NCBI GenBank assembly: GCA_022360095.1
Contig: JAKSDK010000801.1
Coordinates: forward strand, 62,001-126,000
Length of the DNA stretch: 64,000 nucleotides
Direction: 5' to 3'
Origin: Phycisphaerales bacterium
Lineage (GTDB): Bacteria > Planctomycetota > Phycisphaerae > UBA1845 > UTPLA1
How positions within the stretch are numbered: position 1 is the stretch's first letter; every line of letters begins with the position of its first letter. Under the pieces are notes generated by a model. It was not told the origin of the DNA and did no database searches. It saw only the letters and a program-made list of their open reading frames with translations. The translations under genes and the position numbers were made by a program. Shown one piece after another: positions 27,106-35,431 of the stretch.

Positions 27106-27358
27106 CGTGCACCTCCTGTACATCTGTCGATTCTGCTGCGGCCCCAACGAGCGATTTGCCTTCGAGCTTCGGAACACCGGCCATGTCCAGAACGCGATGG
27201 TTGGTCGGCCACGGCGTGTTGATGCGGGGTCCGTCCTCGTCAGGCGCGAAGATCCGGCACCCATTTGGGGGCACGTGGCTTTTCATGTCCTTGTGCACTT
27301 CGAAGCGCCAGCCGAGGGACTTGGCGTGTTCGATACGGTTTTGCATTTGCTCGGTCAT
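27083..27358 (-). CDS. Small phage protein of unknown function
   Basis: A 91-residue acidic protein beginning MTEQMQNRIEHAKSLGWRFE. It overlaps the start of the GroES-like gene by 23 bases, so its end carries that gene's ribosome site, which supports translation of both. No recognised family. A Pro-rich middle (HVPPNGCRIFAPDEDGP) and acidic tail are visible. Confidence 0.6.
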   Translation of the reverse strand: MTEQMQNRIEHAKSLGWRFEVHKDMKSHVPPNGCRIFAPDEDGPRINTPWPTNHRVLDMAGVPKLEGKSLVGAAAESTDVQEVHDEADSED

Positions 27359-27560
27359 GGTTGGTCGCTCCTTCAGTTGTCCGCAACCGCAGCTTTGTCA
27401 ACTCTCGACTTTTAAATAACCGAACCCGCCCTAGATATGCAATAGGTTTCTGAAATAGCTATGGTTCTTTAGGGTCCAGCACCGCGAAGACACGCGACAG
27501 CTTGGCTGGGTGCGAATCTGGTTTGAAAATTCGAGGGGCCCATCAAGCGGGCCGAAGAAA

Positions 27561-28031
27561 CTACCCTCTAAATAACATCTCACGACCTCGCTCAAGCAGC
27601 CAAGCCACCGCACCGATTCGCCACAGCTTGAATCGAGACACCAGGAGCCAGCACATCTGAACCAGCACACGGCGACGAATCTGCCATTTACTCAGGCCAG
27701 CCTCGTGCATATTGCTAGCATCCTCGATGATATCGCCAAGTGCCTCTTCGCGGTATTTTTTGGGAATCCACCACGAAAATCGTTTCAACGTGAATAGCGT
27801 TGGTAGTTGGCGCGCAGACGCCTTTTTCCCTGTGAGTTCTGCCCAAAATCTAGCGAAGTTATACAGAGAAACCTGTCGTTGAATTAGCATCTCTTTCTGT
27901 TTCAACCGGTAGGCCCTTAGCCTTTGTTCCATCTGACGAAGGTTTGCATAAACTTCCATCTTTAGAGTTGAAGGTCGGACATGATCTTCGAACAATGCTT
28001 GGTTGTGCTTTTTTCTTTCGTCCTTGCTCAT
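27561..28031 (-). CDS. Permease-prefix-like membrane-associated protein paired with PadR
   Basis: A 156-residue basic protein whose start overlaps the PadR stop by four bases (ATGA at 28028-28031). Its C-terminal half contains PKKYREEALGDIIEDASNMH followed by WQIRRRVLVQMCWLLVSRFK, the pattern of the 'permease prefix domain' (YREEALGDLEEEY...RRxxWRQVL) found upstream of transporters and commonly next to PadR genes. No transporter body follows. It may be an amphipathic, membrane-associated partner of PadR. The tight coupling suggests a regulator-sensor pair in the prophage. The identification is by motif recall. Confidence 0.6.
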   Translation of the reverse strand: MSKDERKKHNQALFEDHVRPSTLKMEVYANLRQMEQRLRAYRLKQKEMLIQRQVSLYNFARFWAELTGKKASARQLPTLFTLKRFSWWIPKKYREEALGDIIEDASNMHEAGLSKWQIRRRVLVQMCWLLVSRFKLWRIGAVAWLLERGREMLFRG

Positions 28032-28342
28032 AACCGCACGTCTCCAAGAATCGCCGCTGCAATCAATTGAGCCGCATTAAGAGCCCGACGCCCTGGCGCC
28101 GTGATCTGGTAATATCTCCTGCGATTCCCGCCTCGTTCGTGGCTTGATTCGCCCTGTCTGGATTTGACGAAACCCTTGTCGATCATGATATCCAGGGTCG
28201 GGTACATAGAACCCAAAGGAAGATCACGACCTGTCCTCTTCTTGTATTCGTCCCGAATCTCTAAGCCGTACTTCTCGCCGTTGACGAGGATCTGCAGCAA
28301 GACGGCCTCGCGCTGATTCGCCGTTTTTTCTTTTTTTGCCAT
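28028..28342 (-). CDS. PadR-family transcriptional regulator
   Basis: A 104-residue protein with the PadR winged helix: EAVLLQILVNGEKYGLEIRD, PLGSMYPTLDIMIDKGFVKS, then the wing GNRRRYYQITAPGRRALNAA. These are dimeric repressors, by family knowledge. It is coupled by an ATGA overlap to the next gene and is driven by a strong minus-strand promoter with a palindrome (28384-28411), which suggests autoregulation. Sitting directly upstream of packaging genes, it could control part of the prophage module. Confidence 0.9.
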   Translation of the reverse strand: MAKKEKTANQREAVLLQILVNGEKYGLEIRDEYKKRTGRDLPLGSMYPTLDIMIDKGFVKSRQGESSHERGGNRRRYYQITAPGRRALNAAQLIAAAILGDVRL

Positions 28343-28383
28343 GTGTCACCGATTAGCTTTTTCCCCGGAGTTCAATTTATAGG

Positions 28384-28411
28384 ATTATATATGTTGACAG
28401 AGAGAAGTCAA
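28384..28411 (-). promoter_or_regulatory. Promoter and candidate operator of the PadR operon
   Basis: On the minus strand TTGACT (28411-28406), a 16-base spacer and TATAAT (28389-28384) form a near-consensus promoter about 42 bases before PadR. TTGAC (28411-28407) and GTCAA (28398-28394) form an inverted repeat over the -35 and spacer, a plausible PadR operator. Confidence 0.65.
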
Positions 28412-28425
28412 ATGGGGTGCAAAGG

Positions 28426-29112
28426 CTATTCCGGCAATACCCGCGATTCTACGAACTTGGCGTCGCCGCCACTGGAATCCATCCTCTCCCGAAACGCCGC
28501 CACTTCCTGGCTGAGCATCGCCGCCGTGATCGCAGTCGCGGCCCCCAAGTTGTTGATCTTGTCCGGATCCTTGAAGGGGTTCTGGAGGCCCATCTCTGGG
28601 AACCAGTCGCAGAGACACCAGATCGCCCACTTGGCCTGGGCGCCGTGCTTCTCCACCTCTTTGATGGCCCAGTTAATACACAGCTCCTTGGCTTTAAGCC
28701 CAACAGACTTCCGGGCCCTCGCGCGCAATAGGCGATAATTCGCATTCTTTTCTATAGCGGATCTTAGGGATCTACGCGATTTTCCGAGCACCAGGGCTGC
28801 GTCTTCCTCACTGAAGTTCCGACTGATCAGATTGCAGAATTGTGTCACCGCCTCCTCGTCTACGACCTCCGGCTGCCGACCCCGCACCGACACCCGGCCA
28901 GCCTTATGCAGGGCTGCCTGTCGCTTGGCGTGAAACTTATTGTCTCGCTCAGCAAGCTCGTTGAATTCGCTGTGCTTGCGCCCAGCCAGCCGCGCAGCCT
29001 TTCTGGGCGGCGTGCCCAGCGAGAGCATGTGCAGATAGGCTTCGAGCTCGCGGGGCCTGAGGGAATCATTGGTGCCGCTCGTCTTTTTCTTCTTCACTGC
29101 CACGTGAGTCAC
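28426..29112 (-). CDS. Terminase small subunit-like DNA-binding protein
   Basis: A 228-residue, basic protein from a GTG at 29112. The N-terminal half has helix-turn-helix character (EAYLHMLSLGTPPRKAARLA; DAALVLGKSRRSLRSAIEKN). The C-terminal half is helical (NNLGAATAITAAMLSQEVAA). Its place upstream of TerL and general features fit a small terminase or similar DNA-binding packaging protein, though the PadR pair and GroES lie between. It is the last plausible phage gene at this side. Confidence 0.6.
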   Translation of the reverse strand: MTHVAVKKKKTSGTNDSLRPRELEAYLHMLSLGTPPRKAARLAGRKHSEFNELAERDNKFHAKRQAALHKAGRVSVRGRQPEVVDEEAVTQFCNLISRNFSEEDAALVLGKSRRSLRSAIEKNANYRLLRARARKSVGLKAKELCINWAIKEVEKHGAQAKWAIWCLCDWFPEMGLQNPFKDPDKINNLGAATAITAAMLSQEVAAFRERMDSSGGDAKFVESRVLPE

Positions 29113-29234
29113 ACTTCAAAGAATGATCCGTTGGGATTCTCAGATGAACATTATACGCTAGATTGCTTTTGTTAACGCCCATCGCGCAACTAGCATTCAG
29201 TTGGGTAGCAGGTCTTGAAGTGCTTCAGCCGAGG

Positions 29235-29265
29235 CGCCTCGCTCTCAGGAGCGGGGCGTTTTTTT
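29235..29265 (+). terminator. Plus-strand rho-independent terminator without an obvious gene
   Basis: Stem CGCCTCGCTC (29235-29244) with GAGCGGGGCG (29249-29258), one G-T wobble, TCAG loop, then seven T. The nearest plus-strand gene ends at 23535, so it may end a small RNA or be a remnant of a deleted gene. Confidence 0.8.
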
Positions 29266-29271
29266 ATTATA

Positions 29272-29290
29272 CGTAGGTCGTCGACCTACG
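29272..29290. repeat. Perfect 9-bp inverted repeat (CGTAGGTCG/CGACCTACG)
   Basis: CGTAGGTCG (29272-29280) and CGACCTACG (29282-29290) around a single central base, about 80 bases before the pentapeptide gene. It could be an operator or a recombinase site; no protein can be named. Confidence 0.6.
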
Positions 29291-29371
29291 CCAGCACACT
29301 TTCCAATTGGGTATCGAGGAATTACAATATCTAACATGGGCGGAGACCAAGCGCAAGAAATCGGACCGGAG

Positions 29372-30604
29372 ATGACGAGAGATAAGGCACTGGAACTGCT
29401 GAACGGGTGGGAAGGGGGAGTCGAGGAGTGGAATGAATGGAGAAAAGAGTATCCCAAGGCGAGAATTCCGAGTCTTGAAAGAGGCAGCTTCAATAGCCCT
29501 TGCCACCTCGAGGGCGCCAACCTCAGCCACGCCAATCTCCGCGAAACCAACCTCGACGGCGCCAACCTCCGCTACGCCGATCTCCGCGAAGCCAACCTCA
29601 GCGAAGCCAACCTCAACGGCGCCGACCTCAGCGAAACCAACCTCCGCGGGGCCAACCTCCGCAGGGCCAACCTCAGCGGGGCCAACCTCAGCGGGGCCGA
29701 TCCCATATTCGCCACGCTGTCTGAAGAATTGGTCGGCCCCACCGAACTCAGGAAGGCAAAACTCATTGCTTTGGGCAGCTGGGGCCGTGCACTGGATATC
29801 TTTTGGACCCTCTATTCAGTTCCATATCTGTTGAATGAGACCATCACGCGAAACACACGCTTCGATCGACGCGCCCGCGACCCGTGGTCCGTCCTCCGTC
29901 GAAACTACACCGGCCCAAACATGATCTTCGTGCTGCTCTTTACGATCGCAGCATTCTTGCCAGTCATTGCGAAAGTGACGTTCTGGTCTGCTGTGAGTCG
30001 GTGGCAGGAGTCTGCGGCGCCCATGGCACTCGAAGCCATACAACGGACATCCGAGTTTCTCGCCAAAACACCTGATCCGGCTTGGTCACCGTGGGTCGAA
30101 AGGGCGCAAGAGCTGACAACAGGCGTCAATCGTGAACGAATCACACCGCGCCAGATTCGAGAGACAATCGAATTGCTTTCTTCAAGCACTGAGATAATCG
30201 AGGCATATCGAAAGCAGACGAATGCAAACGCTGAAAAGCTTGAAGAGCTGAAGCAAATTGAGAATCGGGTGACACAAGCTCAAGAAGCCGTCCGCATTCT
30301 AGGAGATTATGATTTGAAGGAACGTCGAGTGTTCTCGCTCGTCCTCGGAACAGACGACGGCTGGTATGTTGTGATCTTCTCTGCTGTCCTGCTTATCTAT
30401 AACGCGGCCCGCGCAATTCTGACGTATTTCGTCGGTCCACTACGGGATGATGAAGAGCGCGTGGGAGTCTCGCCGGCGTTGGGCGACTACCGGTGGTTAT
30501 GGAGGGTCCACCAGTTTACATCACCGGTACTGGCCATCTCTATTCTCGTCGGCATAGCACGGATTCTGAGCGGCCTTTGGTCGATAGTGCTGGTGCCAGG
30601 GTAA
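29372..30604 (+). CDS. Pentapeptide-repeat protein with membrane segments
   Basis: About 410 residues. It starts MTRDKALELLNGWEGGVEEW, a short N-terminal module shared with the TIR gene opposite (MNRDEAIMLLRSGPEGIQKW). This module, common before pentapeptide repeats, is why I prefer this ATG to 29336. About 13 pentapeptide units follow (A-N/D-L-x-x, to ~residue 120). After that come hydrophobic segments (NMIFVLLFTIAAFLPVIAKV; VVIFSAVLLIYNAARAILTY; SPVLAISILVGIARILSGLW) flanking a helical region. The protein may be a membrane effector gated by its repeat domain. It converges on the TIR gene with 40 bases between stops. Confidence 0.8.
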   Translation: MTRDKALELLNGWEGGVEEWNEWRKEYPKARIPSLERGSFNSPCHLEGANLSHANLRETNLDGANLRYADLREANLSEANLNGADLSETNLRGANLRRANLSGANLSGADPIFATLSEELVGPTELRKAKLIALGSWGRALDIFWTLYSVPYLLNETITRNTRFDRRARDPWSVLRRNYTGPNMIFVLLFTIAAFLPVIAKVTFWSAVSRWQESAAPMALEAIQRTSEFLAKTPDPAWSPWVERAQELTTGVNRERITPRQIRETIELLSSSTEIIEAYRKQTNANAEKLEELKQIENRVTQAQEAVRILGDYDLKERRVFSLVLGTDDGWYVVIFSAVLLIYNAARAILTYFVGPLRDDEERVGVSPALGDYRWLWRVHQFTSPVLAISILVGIARILSGLWSIVLVPG

Positions 30605-30644
30605 AGCGCGCCCGCCTTGCGCGGGTAGCTCAGCCCCCCCGCTG

Positions 30645-31811
30645 TCATTCAACTTGATTGTCCGCCAACCCATAATTGACTTTCAGCCCATCGACGAGTT
30701 TCTTGTACACCGACTCGAATTCTTCTGTCTGCCACGCCGAGAAGTCGAGGACGTTCTTTTCAAACACCGGTTCCCAATGAACGTCGTTAGTCTTGGACTT
30801 CCATTCATCGTCAAGAGCAACAGGACAAAGCACGTCGCGTCCTTCGTCCAGTTCTTTCTGTCTGGCCGCTTTCAGTTCATGCTTAACCCAGTCGCTATTC
30901 ACCGACGACTTTGAGAGCACGAGCAGTACTATGTCGTTGAGTCGGATGGCTCGATCAACTTGTTTCTGGATATCGCCCGCATTCAAGTCGTGTCGATCAA
31001 GCCAGGTTGGCGCGCCTTCGCCTTCTAGTCGTTCGTGAATCTTGTCAACAAACTTTGAATCCTCGTGTGAATAGGAGATGAACACACCACCGATGAAGAT
31101 CGGACCTCGATTACGGGCATTGATAACCTCGTATTGCAGGTTGGTGAACTCGTCTGCGGAGAGATCGGGATCATAAGCCTTGGCTGCGATGATCTGCCAA
31201 GACTGAAACCCGCAGCCACGCAAGAAAACGTCTGGTATTCTACCTTTTGATTTGGCCAAGGTTTCGACGCCGACCGAGCACGGACCATAAAACGTGACCA
31301 GACGAAGCCCACTTGCCTCGGACAAATCTAAGGCACTTAGAATGGTGCCATTCATTCTGGATCTTGTGAAGTTTGCGCCACTGAGTTGACTGTCAACGAA
31401 CGTTGTTCCAGAAAGAAAACTAAGACTGAAGTTGACTTTCGTGAGATTAGCATTGCCAAAGTAAGCTACGCCGAGATGGGAGTTACCGACATTGGCGCCA
31501 GTAAGGTTTGCCTGAAAGAAGTTGGCAGAGGCAAAGTGGGCATCGCGAAGGTTGGCAGTGTTAAGGTTGGCGCTTCGTAAATCGGCTTGGGCGAAACTAG
31601 CCCCTCTCAAATTGGCAGCACTAAGATCGGCGCCCCTGAGATTGGCACAGGGAAGATTGGCCTGCCTAAGGTCTACGGCGTGAAGATCAGCGCGGCTGAG
31701 ATCGGCACCGCGGAGGCTGGGAATGTTTTCTCCCTCATTGCGTCGGCGGTTCCATTTCTGGATACCCTCCGGCCCGCTGCGCAGTAGCATTATCGCCTCG
31801 TCACGGTTCAT
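30645..31811 (-). CDS. Pentapeptide-repeat protein with C-terminal TIR domain
   Basis: About 388 residues from ATG 31811 (a longer frame reaches 31859). Residues ~5-175 have the shared N-terminal module and pentapeptide repeats (ADLSRADLHAVDLRQANLPC and on). The C-terminal ~140 residues are a TIR domain: VFISYSHEDSKFVDKIHERL, the acidic loop WLDRHDLNAGDIQKQVDRAI, VLLVLSKSSVNSDWVKHELK, VLCPVALDDEWK. Bacterial TIR domains often cleave NAD+ or make signal nucleotides in defence systems, by family knowledge; the glutamate expected in the WVKHEL helix is present. It is probably defence cargo at the mobile-element boundary. Confidence 0.88.
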   Translation of the reverse strand: MNRDEAIMLLRSGPEGIQKWNRRRNEGENIPSLRGADLSRADLHAVDLRQANLPCANLRGADLSAANLRGASFAQADLRSANLNTANLRDAHFASANFFQANLTGANVGNSHLGVAYFGNANLTKVNFSLSFLSGTTFVDSQLSGANFTRSRMNGTILSALDLSEASGLRLVTFYGPCSVGVETLAKSKGRIPDVFLRGCGFQSWQIIAAKAYDPDLSADEFTNLQYEVINARNRGPIFIGGVFISYSHEDSKFVDKIHERLEGEGAPTWLDRHDLNAGDIQKQVDRAIRLNDIVLLVLSKSSVNSDWVKHELKAARQKELDEGRDVLCPVALDDEWKSKTNDVHWEPVFEKNVLDFSAWQTEEFESVYKKLVDGLKVNYGLADNQVE

Positions 31812-31952
31812 GAATGAAGGATTGTACATGAACTCGACGGGCAGACTTACCCAGACCATGCGCGGGACCTATACGGGACCGATTTTTAATTTAGCAGGGT
31901 GAATTTGGGGATAAAATCGCCGTTTTTGGGCCATTCACTAAGGGTGAAGTGC

Positions 31953-31990
31953 TTTTAAGTCCCCGGCGTCTGCCATTCCGCCACTCGCCC
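31953..31990 (-). pseudogene. 5' half of a tRNA-Leu(UAA), broken after the anticodon loop
   Basis: Read on the minus strand: acceptor GGGCGAG, TG, D-arm GCG...CGC, anticodon stem GGGGA and loop CTTAAAA with UAA anticodon (31959-31953). The expected TCCCC partner strand is absent; the sequence continues GCACTTCACCC, so variable and T arms are missing. This is what an integrase attachment scar in an anticodon loop looks like. TTCAC and GTGAA, five bases apart, follow directly, resembling a tyrosine-recombinase core site. Confidence 0.7.
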
Positions 31991-32297
31991 GACCTTGTCA
32001 TTAAAGGACTTACGGCACAAATCCATCGGCGCGTGACCTTTATGCAACCGATGGAATCCCCCGCCTGCGCCGGGGGCTCCAATTTCGTCATGTATACTAC
32101 TCCCATGGGGCGCAAGCGGAAAGCACGCCTTCACGGCGGAGACGGCAAGCGAATCGAAGGCGACTCCGAATCGGCCAGGGGGCCTCGTTGAACAAACGCT
32201 CATCCATCATAATGGCGCAAGTCGATCGAGGTCGGTCTGATTCACCGGATGAAATGAGGGACGAGCCTGAGCCGTTGAGAACTCATACGATGCCGCC
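31991..32297. other. Gene-free region between tRNA fragment and YedK-like gene
   Basis: About 300 bases, no credible ORF, no recognised regulatory site. Confidence 0.5.
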
Positions 32298-32984
32298 ATG
32301 TGTTCCCGTTTTTCATTAAAAGCACGACTCCAAGAACTGGCCGAGGAATTCGGCCTTCTCGGCATCGACGAACTGATGCCGCGCTACAACATCGCCCCGA
32401 CGCAGAACGTCCCGATTGTCCGGAAGTTTGCCGGCGAGTACTGCAGACGGCTTGATTCACTCCGTTGGGGGCTCGTGCCGAGCTGGGCCAACGATCTCAA
32501 GATCGGTACTCGAATGATCAACGCCCGGTCGGAGACGGTCACCGAGAAGCCGGCCTTTCGCGAGGCCATTCGGCGTCGACGTTGCCTCGTACCGGCCACG
32601 GGCTTCTACGAGTGGAAGCCTGAACCTGGCGCGGGCGGAAAGCCAAGAAAACAGCCTTACCTCTTTCATCGATGCGACGATCGCGTCTTTGCCTTTGCCG
32701 GACTATGGGATGAGTGGCGCGACCAAGAAGGAACGTCCGTCGAGACGTTCACGATCTTGACGACCGAGCCTAACAAACTTGTGCGCCCTTGCCACAATCG
32801 TATGCCTGCGATCATTGATCGTGACGGTTACGACCTCTGGCTTGATCCAGATACGGTGGATGCCCGAGAATTAACACCGCTTCTTCGTTCGTGGCCTTCG
32901 GACGCGTTCGCATGCAGCGCGGTCAGCACGTTCGTCAACAACCCGCGAAACGAAGGACCTGCGTGCATTGAACCCTTCGCATAG
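32298..32984 (+). CDS. SOS response-associated peptidase family (YedK/HMCES) abasic-site shield protein
   Basis: A 228-residue protein with the full family signature: catalytic Cys2 after the initiator Met (MCSRF), PRYNIAPTQ, LRWGLVPSWA, MINARSET, CLVPATGFYEW and HNRMPAI. In this family Cys2 forms a thiazolidine link to abasic sites in single-stranded DNA, with Asn and Glu and His residues in those motifs. Length is typical. It stands alone, outside the putative mobile element. Why it is here is not evident, though phages and islands often carry it too. Confidence 0.95.
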   Translation: MCSRFSLKARLQELAEEFGLLGIDELMPRYNIAPTQNVPIVRKFAGEYCRRLDSLRWGLVPSWANDLKIGTRMINARSETVTEKPAFREAIRRRRCLVPATGFYEWKPEPGAGGKPRKQPYLFHRCDDRVFAFAGLWDEWRDQEGTSVETFTILTTEPNKLVRPCHNRMPAIIDRDGYDLWLDPDTVDARELTPLLRSWPSDAFACSAVSTFVNNPRNEGPACIEPFA

Positions 32985-33268
32985 GGTTACTCATTTTTCA
33001 AGCTCGGAGAAGTACCGGACTCCCTCGCCCACCGCCCCACTCATGATCATCGTTCGAGAGCTGGGTGAGAGAAGAAAACACACCTCCAACTCGGGGGTGT
33101 GCATGATAGCAATAGGGAATACCCTTACTCTCGTCTAAGCAAAGTGAGACGAATCTAATCGTTGCCTGCGCCGACTCTCTAATTCACCGGCATCATATGG
33201 CCGATGGGAACATTGGGCACGGAGTATCACGGTGAAACATAAACTCGGCACATAGCAGAGGTGATGCA

Positions 33269-33892
33269 ATGTTGGATATTGGCAGCAGTTTTTTCCTCCA
33301 GATTCCAAGCAAATCCAAGCAACGTAGACTTCATCCGGTCGAAGTCGTCGGCTGCTCCGCCGACACCTACACCGCGAAGTTCGAAGAAGACAATATCCCT
33401 CTCGAAGCTGACCAAGATGTGCTCATCTACTTTGAAGAGAAGCGAGAGTTCATGCAACAGGCGGCCCACGTCAGTACGAGTATGCATGATGAGACTAAAC
33501 TTATCATTGAATTTCAAACGACCGGAGATCCTGTTTCAGCCGAAAGTCGACAGTGTTATCGTGTCTCGACGGTGATGGCTGACTTGGCAGCGGACTTCGG
33601 CTCGGAAAAAAACTGCCCATTGCTCGACGTTAGCTGTACGGGGCTTGCAGTCATCGCCGCTGAAGCTCATGACATCGGAAGTCTCGCGGATATCAAACTG
33701 ACATACGAAAATCGGGAATACGCCGGCAAGTCCGTTGTGCAGAGCGAACGGGAGCTGAGCAAGGGTCGAATCCGATACGGCCTTCTTTGTGTTAAGGAAA
33801 AACAGGCGACGACAAATTTGATGAGAGGCCTGGAATACATGACCGTTGCCCTCCAACGTGAGCAACTCCGTCGATTGGCCGTGACTGGTTAA
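33269..33892 (+). CDS. PilZ-domain protein
   Basis: A 207-residue protein with an N-terminal YcgR-like beta part (HPVEVVGCSADTYTAKFEED) and a C-terminal PilZ domain. RQCYRVST at about residue 92 and LDVSCTGLAVIA at about 118 supply the RxxxR-like and [D/N]xSxxG elements that bind cyclic di-GMP in the family. The first motif is RxxxR-like but compressed, so binding is not certain. It starts ATG 33269 and stands alone; other PilZ proteins cluster at 47.3-48.3 kb. Confidence 0.8.
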   Translation: MLDIGSSFFLQIPSKSKQRRLHPVEVVGCSADTYTAKFEEDNIPLEADQDVLIYFEEKREFMQQAAHVSTSMHDETKLIIEFQTTGDPVSAESRQCYRVSTVMADLAADFGSEKNCPLLDVSCTGLAVIAAEAHDIGSLADIKLTYENREYAGKSVVQSERELSKGRIRYGLLCVKEKQATTNLMRGLEYMTVALQREQLRRLAVTG

Positions 33893-34528
33893 GGTCGAAC
33901 TTGGCCGGCCATGCGCGGCTTTTTTGGGCCAATTCGCTTTCAAGGGAGGCCTTCAAGGGAGGCATGAATTGGGGAGTAAGAACGGCGAGTCCCGACCGAG
34001 CCGTCATCGTAGTCAAACGCGGTAACGGCCCCCGGGCGGCGTGCGCCTCGGCTGCCGACCAAACGGCGTGTTCGGAATGTTCAGGACCGTGACGGCCCGC
34101 AGTTCGCGCACCGGATCGCCCTTTCCGCAAAACACGGAGACGCCGCCTCGCACCCATCACGAAACAGGGACTGAGACCCACCCGTAGCGGGCTTCCATTC
34201 CCGACAACCATACCCATATCTTTGACAGCCCTATACCTAAAGATATAAGCTAAACATGGTTATTATTCGCTTATTAAATGATAAATCATTGTTTTGAATT
34301 GACTTATCGTGTAAAAAATGGATGTGAGATGAAGTCGATTGAGGCTTTGGTTCAGATGGCGGCGATGGCAAGCCCTCCAGGTCGCTCATCGGCCGGCGCC
34401 GCAGCCTCAACCGCGTAAGATGGCAGGAAAAAAGATCCCTCGACGAAAACAATGACCTCCACAAACGCCCCCAGCTTCGGCACACTAAGGACGCATCCCT
34501 TTTTGTGTCCAAGGGAACCGCGTGCGAT
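33893..34528. other. Gene-free region with a short tandem duplication
   Basis: About 640 bases without a credible gene. TTCAAGGGAGGC occurs twice (33939-33950 and 33952-33963), followed at once by an ATG with no good ORF. A weak GC hairpin with a T-run follows the PilZ stop (about 33904-33926). 34200-34320 is A/T rich. Confidence 0.5.
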
Positions 34529-34735
34529 TCAATTGTTTAAGGCTTCTTGTTCGATGAATTCGAGCAATGCGAGGGTGAGGGCCACGGCTAAGTACAAACC
34601 GTTATCTGAGCGTGACACGGGCCCCTGGGCAAGCAGGTCCGCCAGTTCTTCAAGCTCGCCCCGTGAATCCTTGGCCATCCCCAACAAGCCCTCAACACCG
34701 GAAGAAAAGAAATTACGGTCCATTACCGACGTCAT
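34529..34735 (-). CDS. Small hypothetical helical protein
   Basis: A 68-residue protein starting MTSVMDRNFFSSGVEGLLGM, preceded by AGGAGG nine bases before the ATG at 34735 (an ATG also abuts the AGGAGG at 34744). It has a predicted hydrophobic helix NGLYLAVALTLALLEFIEQE near the C-terminus. It lies upstream of and divergent from the ECF sigma gene. No family recognised; could regulate or be a membrane peptide. Confidence 0.5.
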   Translation of the reverse strand: MTSVMDRNFFSSGVEGLLGMAKDSRGELEELADLLAQGPVSRSDNGLYLAVALTLALLEFIEQEALNN

Positions 34736-34834
34736 CGTCTGCATCCTCCTGGCTTCCAAAACCCCAGATATTAGGACGGATTTTCTAAAAAAAGCGCTCC
34801 CTTGAAACAAAAAAATAAATAGGCTCGCAACTAA

Positions 34835-35431
34835 TTGGAAAATAGAAACTTACATGAAAATGCTCGGCTAAGCCAAGTTTTTTACGACGAAGCCGATTGG
34901 CTCCGTCTTGACGTGGAAATGAGGCTTAGCCGCAACGAACTCGGGCAATACCTGTCGCCGGACGACGTCGTCCAAATGGTTTTCCTACGCGCGCACGCTT
35001 CGACGACGCCCAAAAAATGGCCCACGAGAACACAGATCCGTTGCTGGTTGAGCGTCTGCGCGCAGAACGTGTTGACCGATGCCAGCAGATACTATCGCCA
35101 ACAAAAACGAGAAGGCGGGCGACGTCGACGACAGATTGAATTACTGGCGTCGACCATGATCAGGCTAATCAGTGAATATCGTGGACGCCAGCGGACACCT
35201 TCCTCAGAAGTGGCGATGGCCGAAGTCATCGACAGGCTTGAACGAGCGATTGACCGGCTTTCCGAAGATCGCAGTGATGCCATCCGCATGAAATACTTTG
35301 AGGGCCTCACGGAAGTCGAAATCGCCAAGCGCATGAATCGATCAAGAAGTGCGGTCCACGCCCTTATTTTCAAGGGCCTGCGCCAATTGTGGGATGATCG
35401 TCCACTTAAAAAGTGCGTGCTTGTATCATGA
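34835..35431 (+). CDS. ECF-type sigma factor (kinase-associated)
   Basis: A 198-residue protein with sigma2 features (LGQYLSPDDVVQMVFLRAHA; RCWLSVCAQNVLTDASRYYR) and a sigma4 helix-turn-helix (MKYFEGLTEVEIAKRMNRSR SAVHALIFKGL). No region 3. The ATGA overlap with the downstream Ser/Thr kinase (35428-35431) gives a coupled pair like the ECF groups of Planctomycetes that are linked to Ser/Thr kinases. There is no anti-sigma gene, so the kinase probably controls it. The start at 34835 is TTG; a later start is possible. Confidence 0.88.
   Translation: MENRNLHENARLSQVFYDEADWLRLDVEMRLSRNELGQYLSPDDVVQMVFLRAHASTTPKKWPTRTQIRCWLSVCAQNVLTDASRYYRQQKREGGRRRRQIELLASTMIRLISEYRGRQRTPSSEVAMAEVIDRLERAIDRLSEDRSDAIRMKYFEGLTEVEIAKRMNRSRSAVHALIFKGLRQLWDDRPLKKCVLVS

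Larger units (their letters stand above)
29113..29335. other. Intergenic junction region
   Basis: No gene recognised. It holds a plus-strand terminator and a perfect palindrome (separate entries), but no plus-strand gene precedes the terminator. A short untranslated RNA is possible but unproven. Confidence 0.5.

Noticed and set aside
31900-31990. Group I or other intron within tRNA-Leu
   Set aside because: No 3' half, no T arm and no intron core found in the following ~100 bases; an integration scar is simpler.
31891-32203. Two short open frames over the tRNA fragment (RVAEWQTPGT and EWRNGRRRGLK)
   Set aside because: These are translations of tRNA-Leu sequence, a known annotation artefact; the tRNA reading explains them.
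33792-34217. Minus-strand open frame in the gap after the PilZ gene
   Set aside because: Partly opposite a real gene, no Shine-Dalgarno, no family character, Arg-rich translation.
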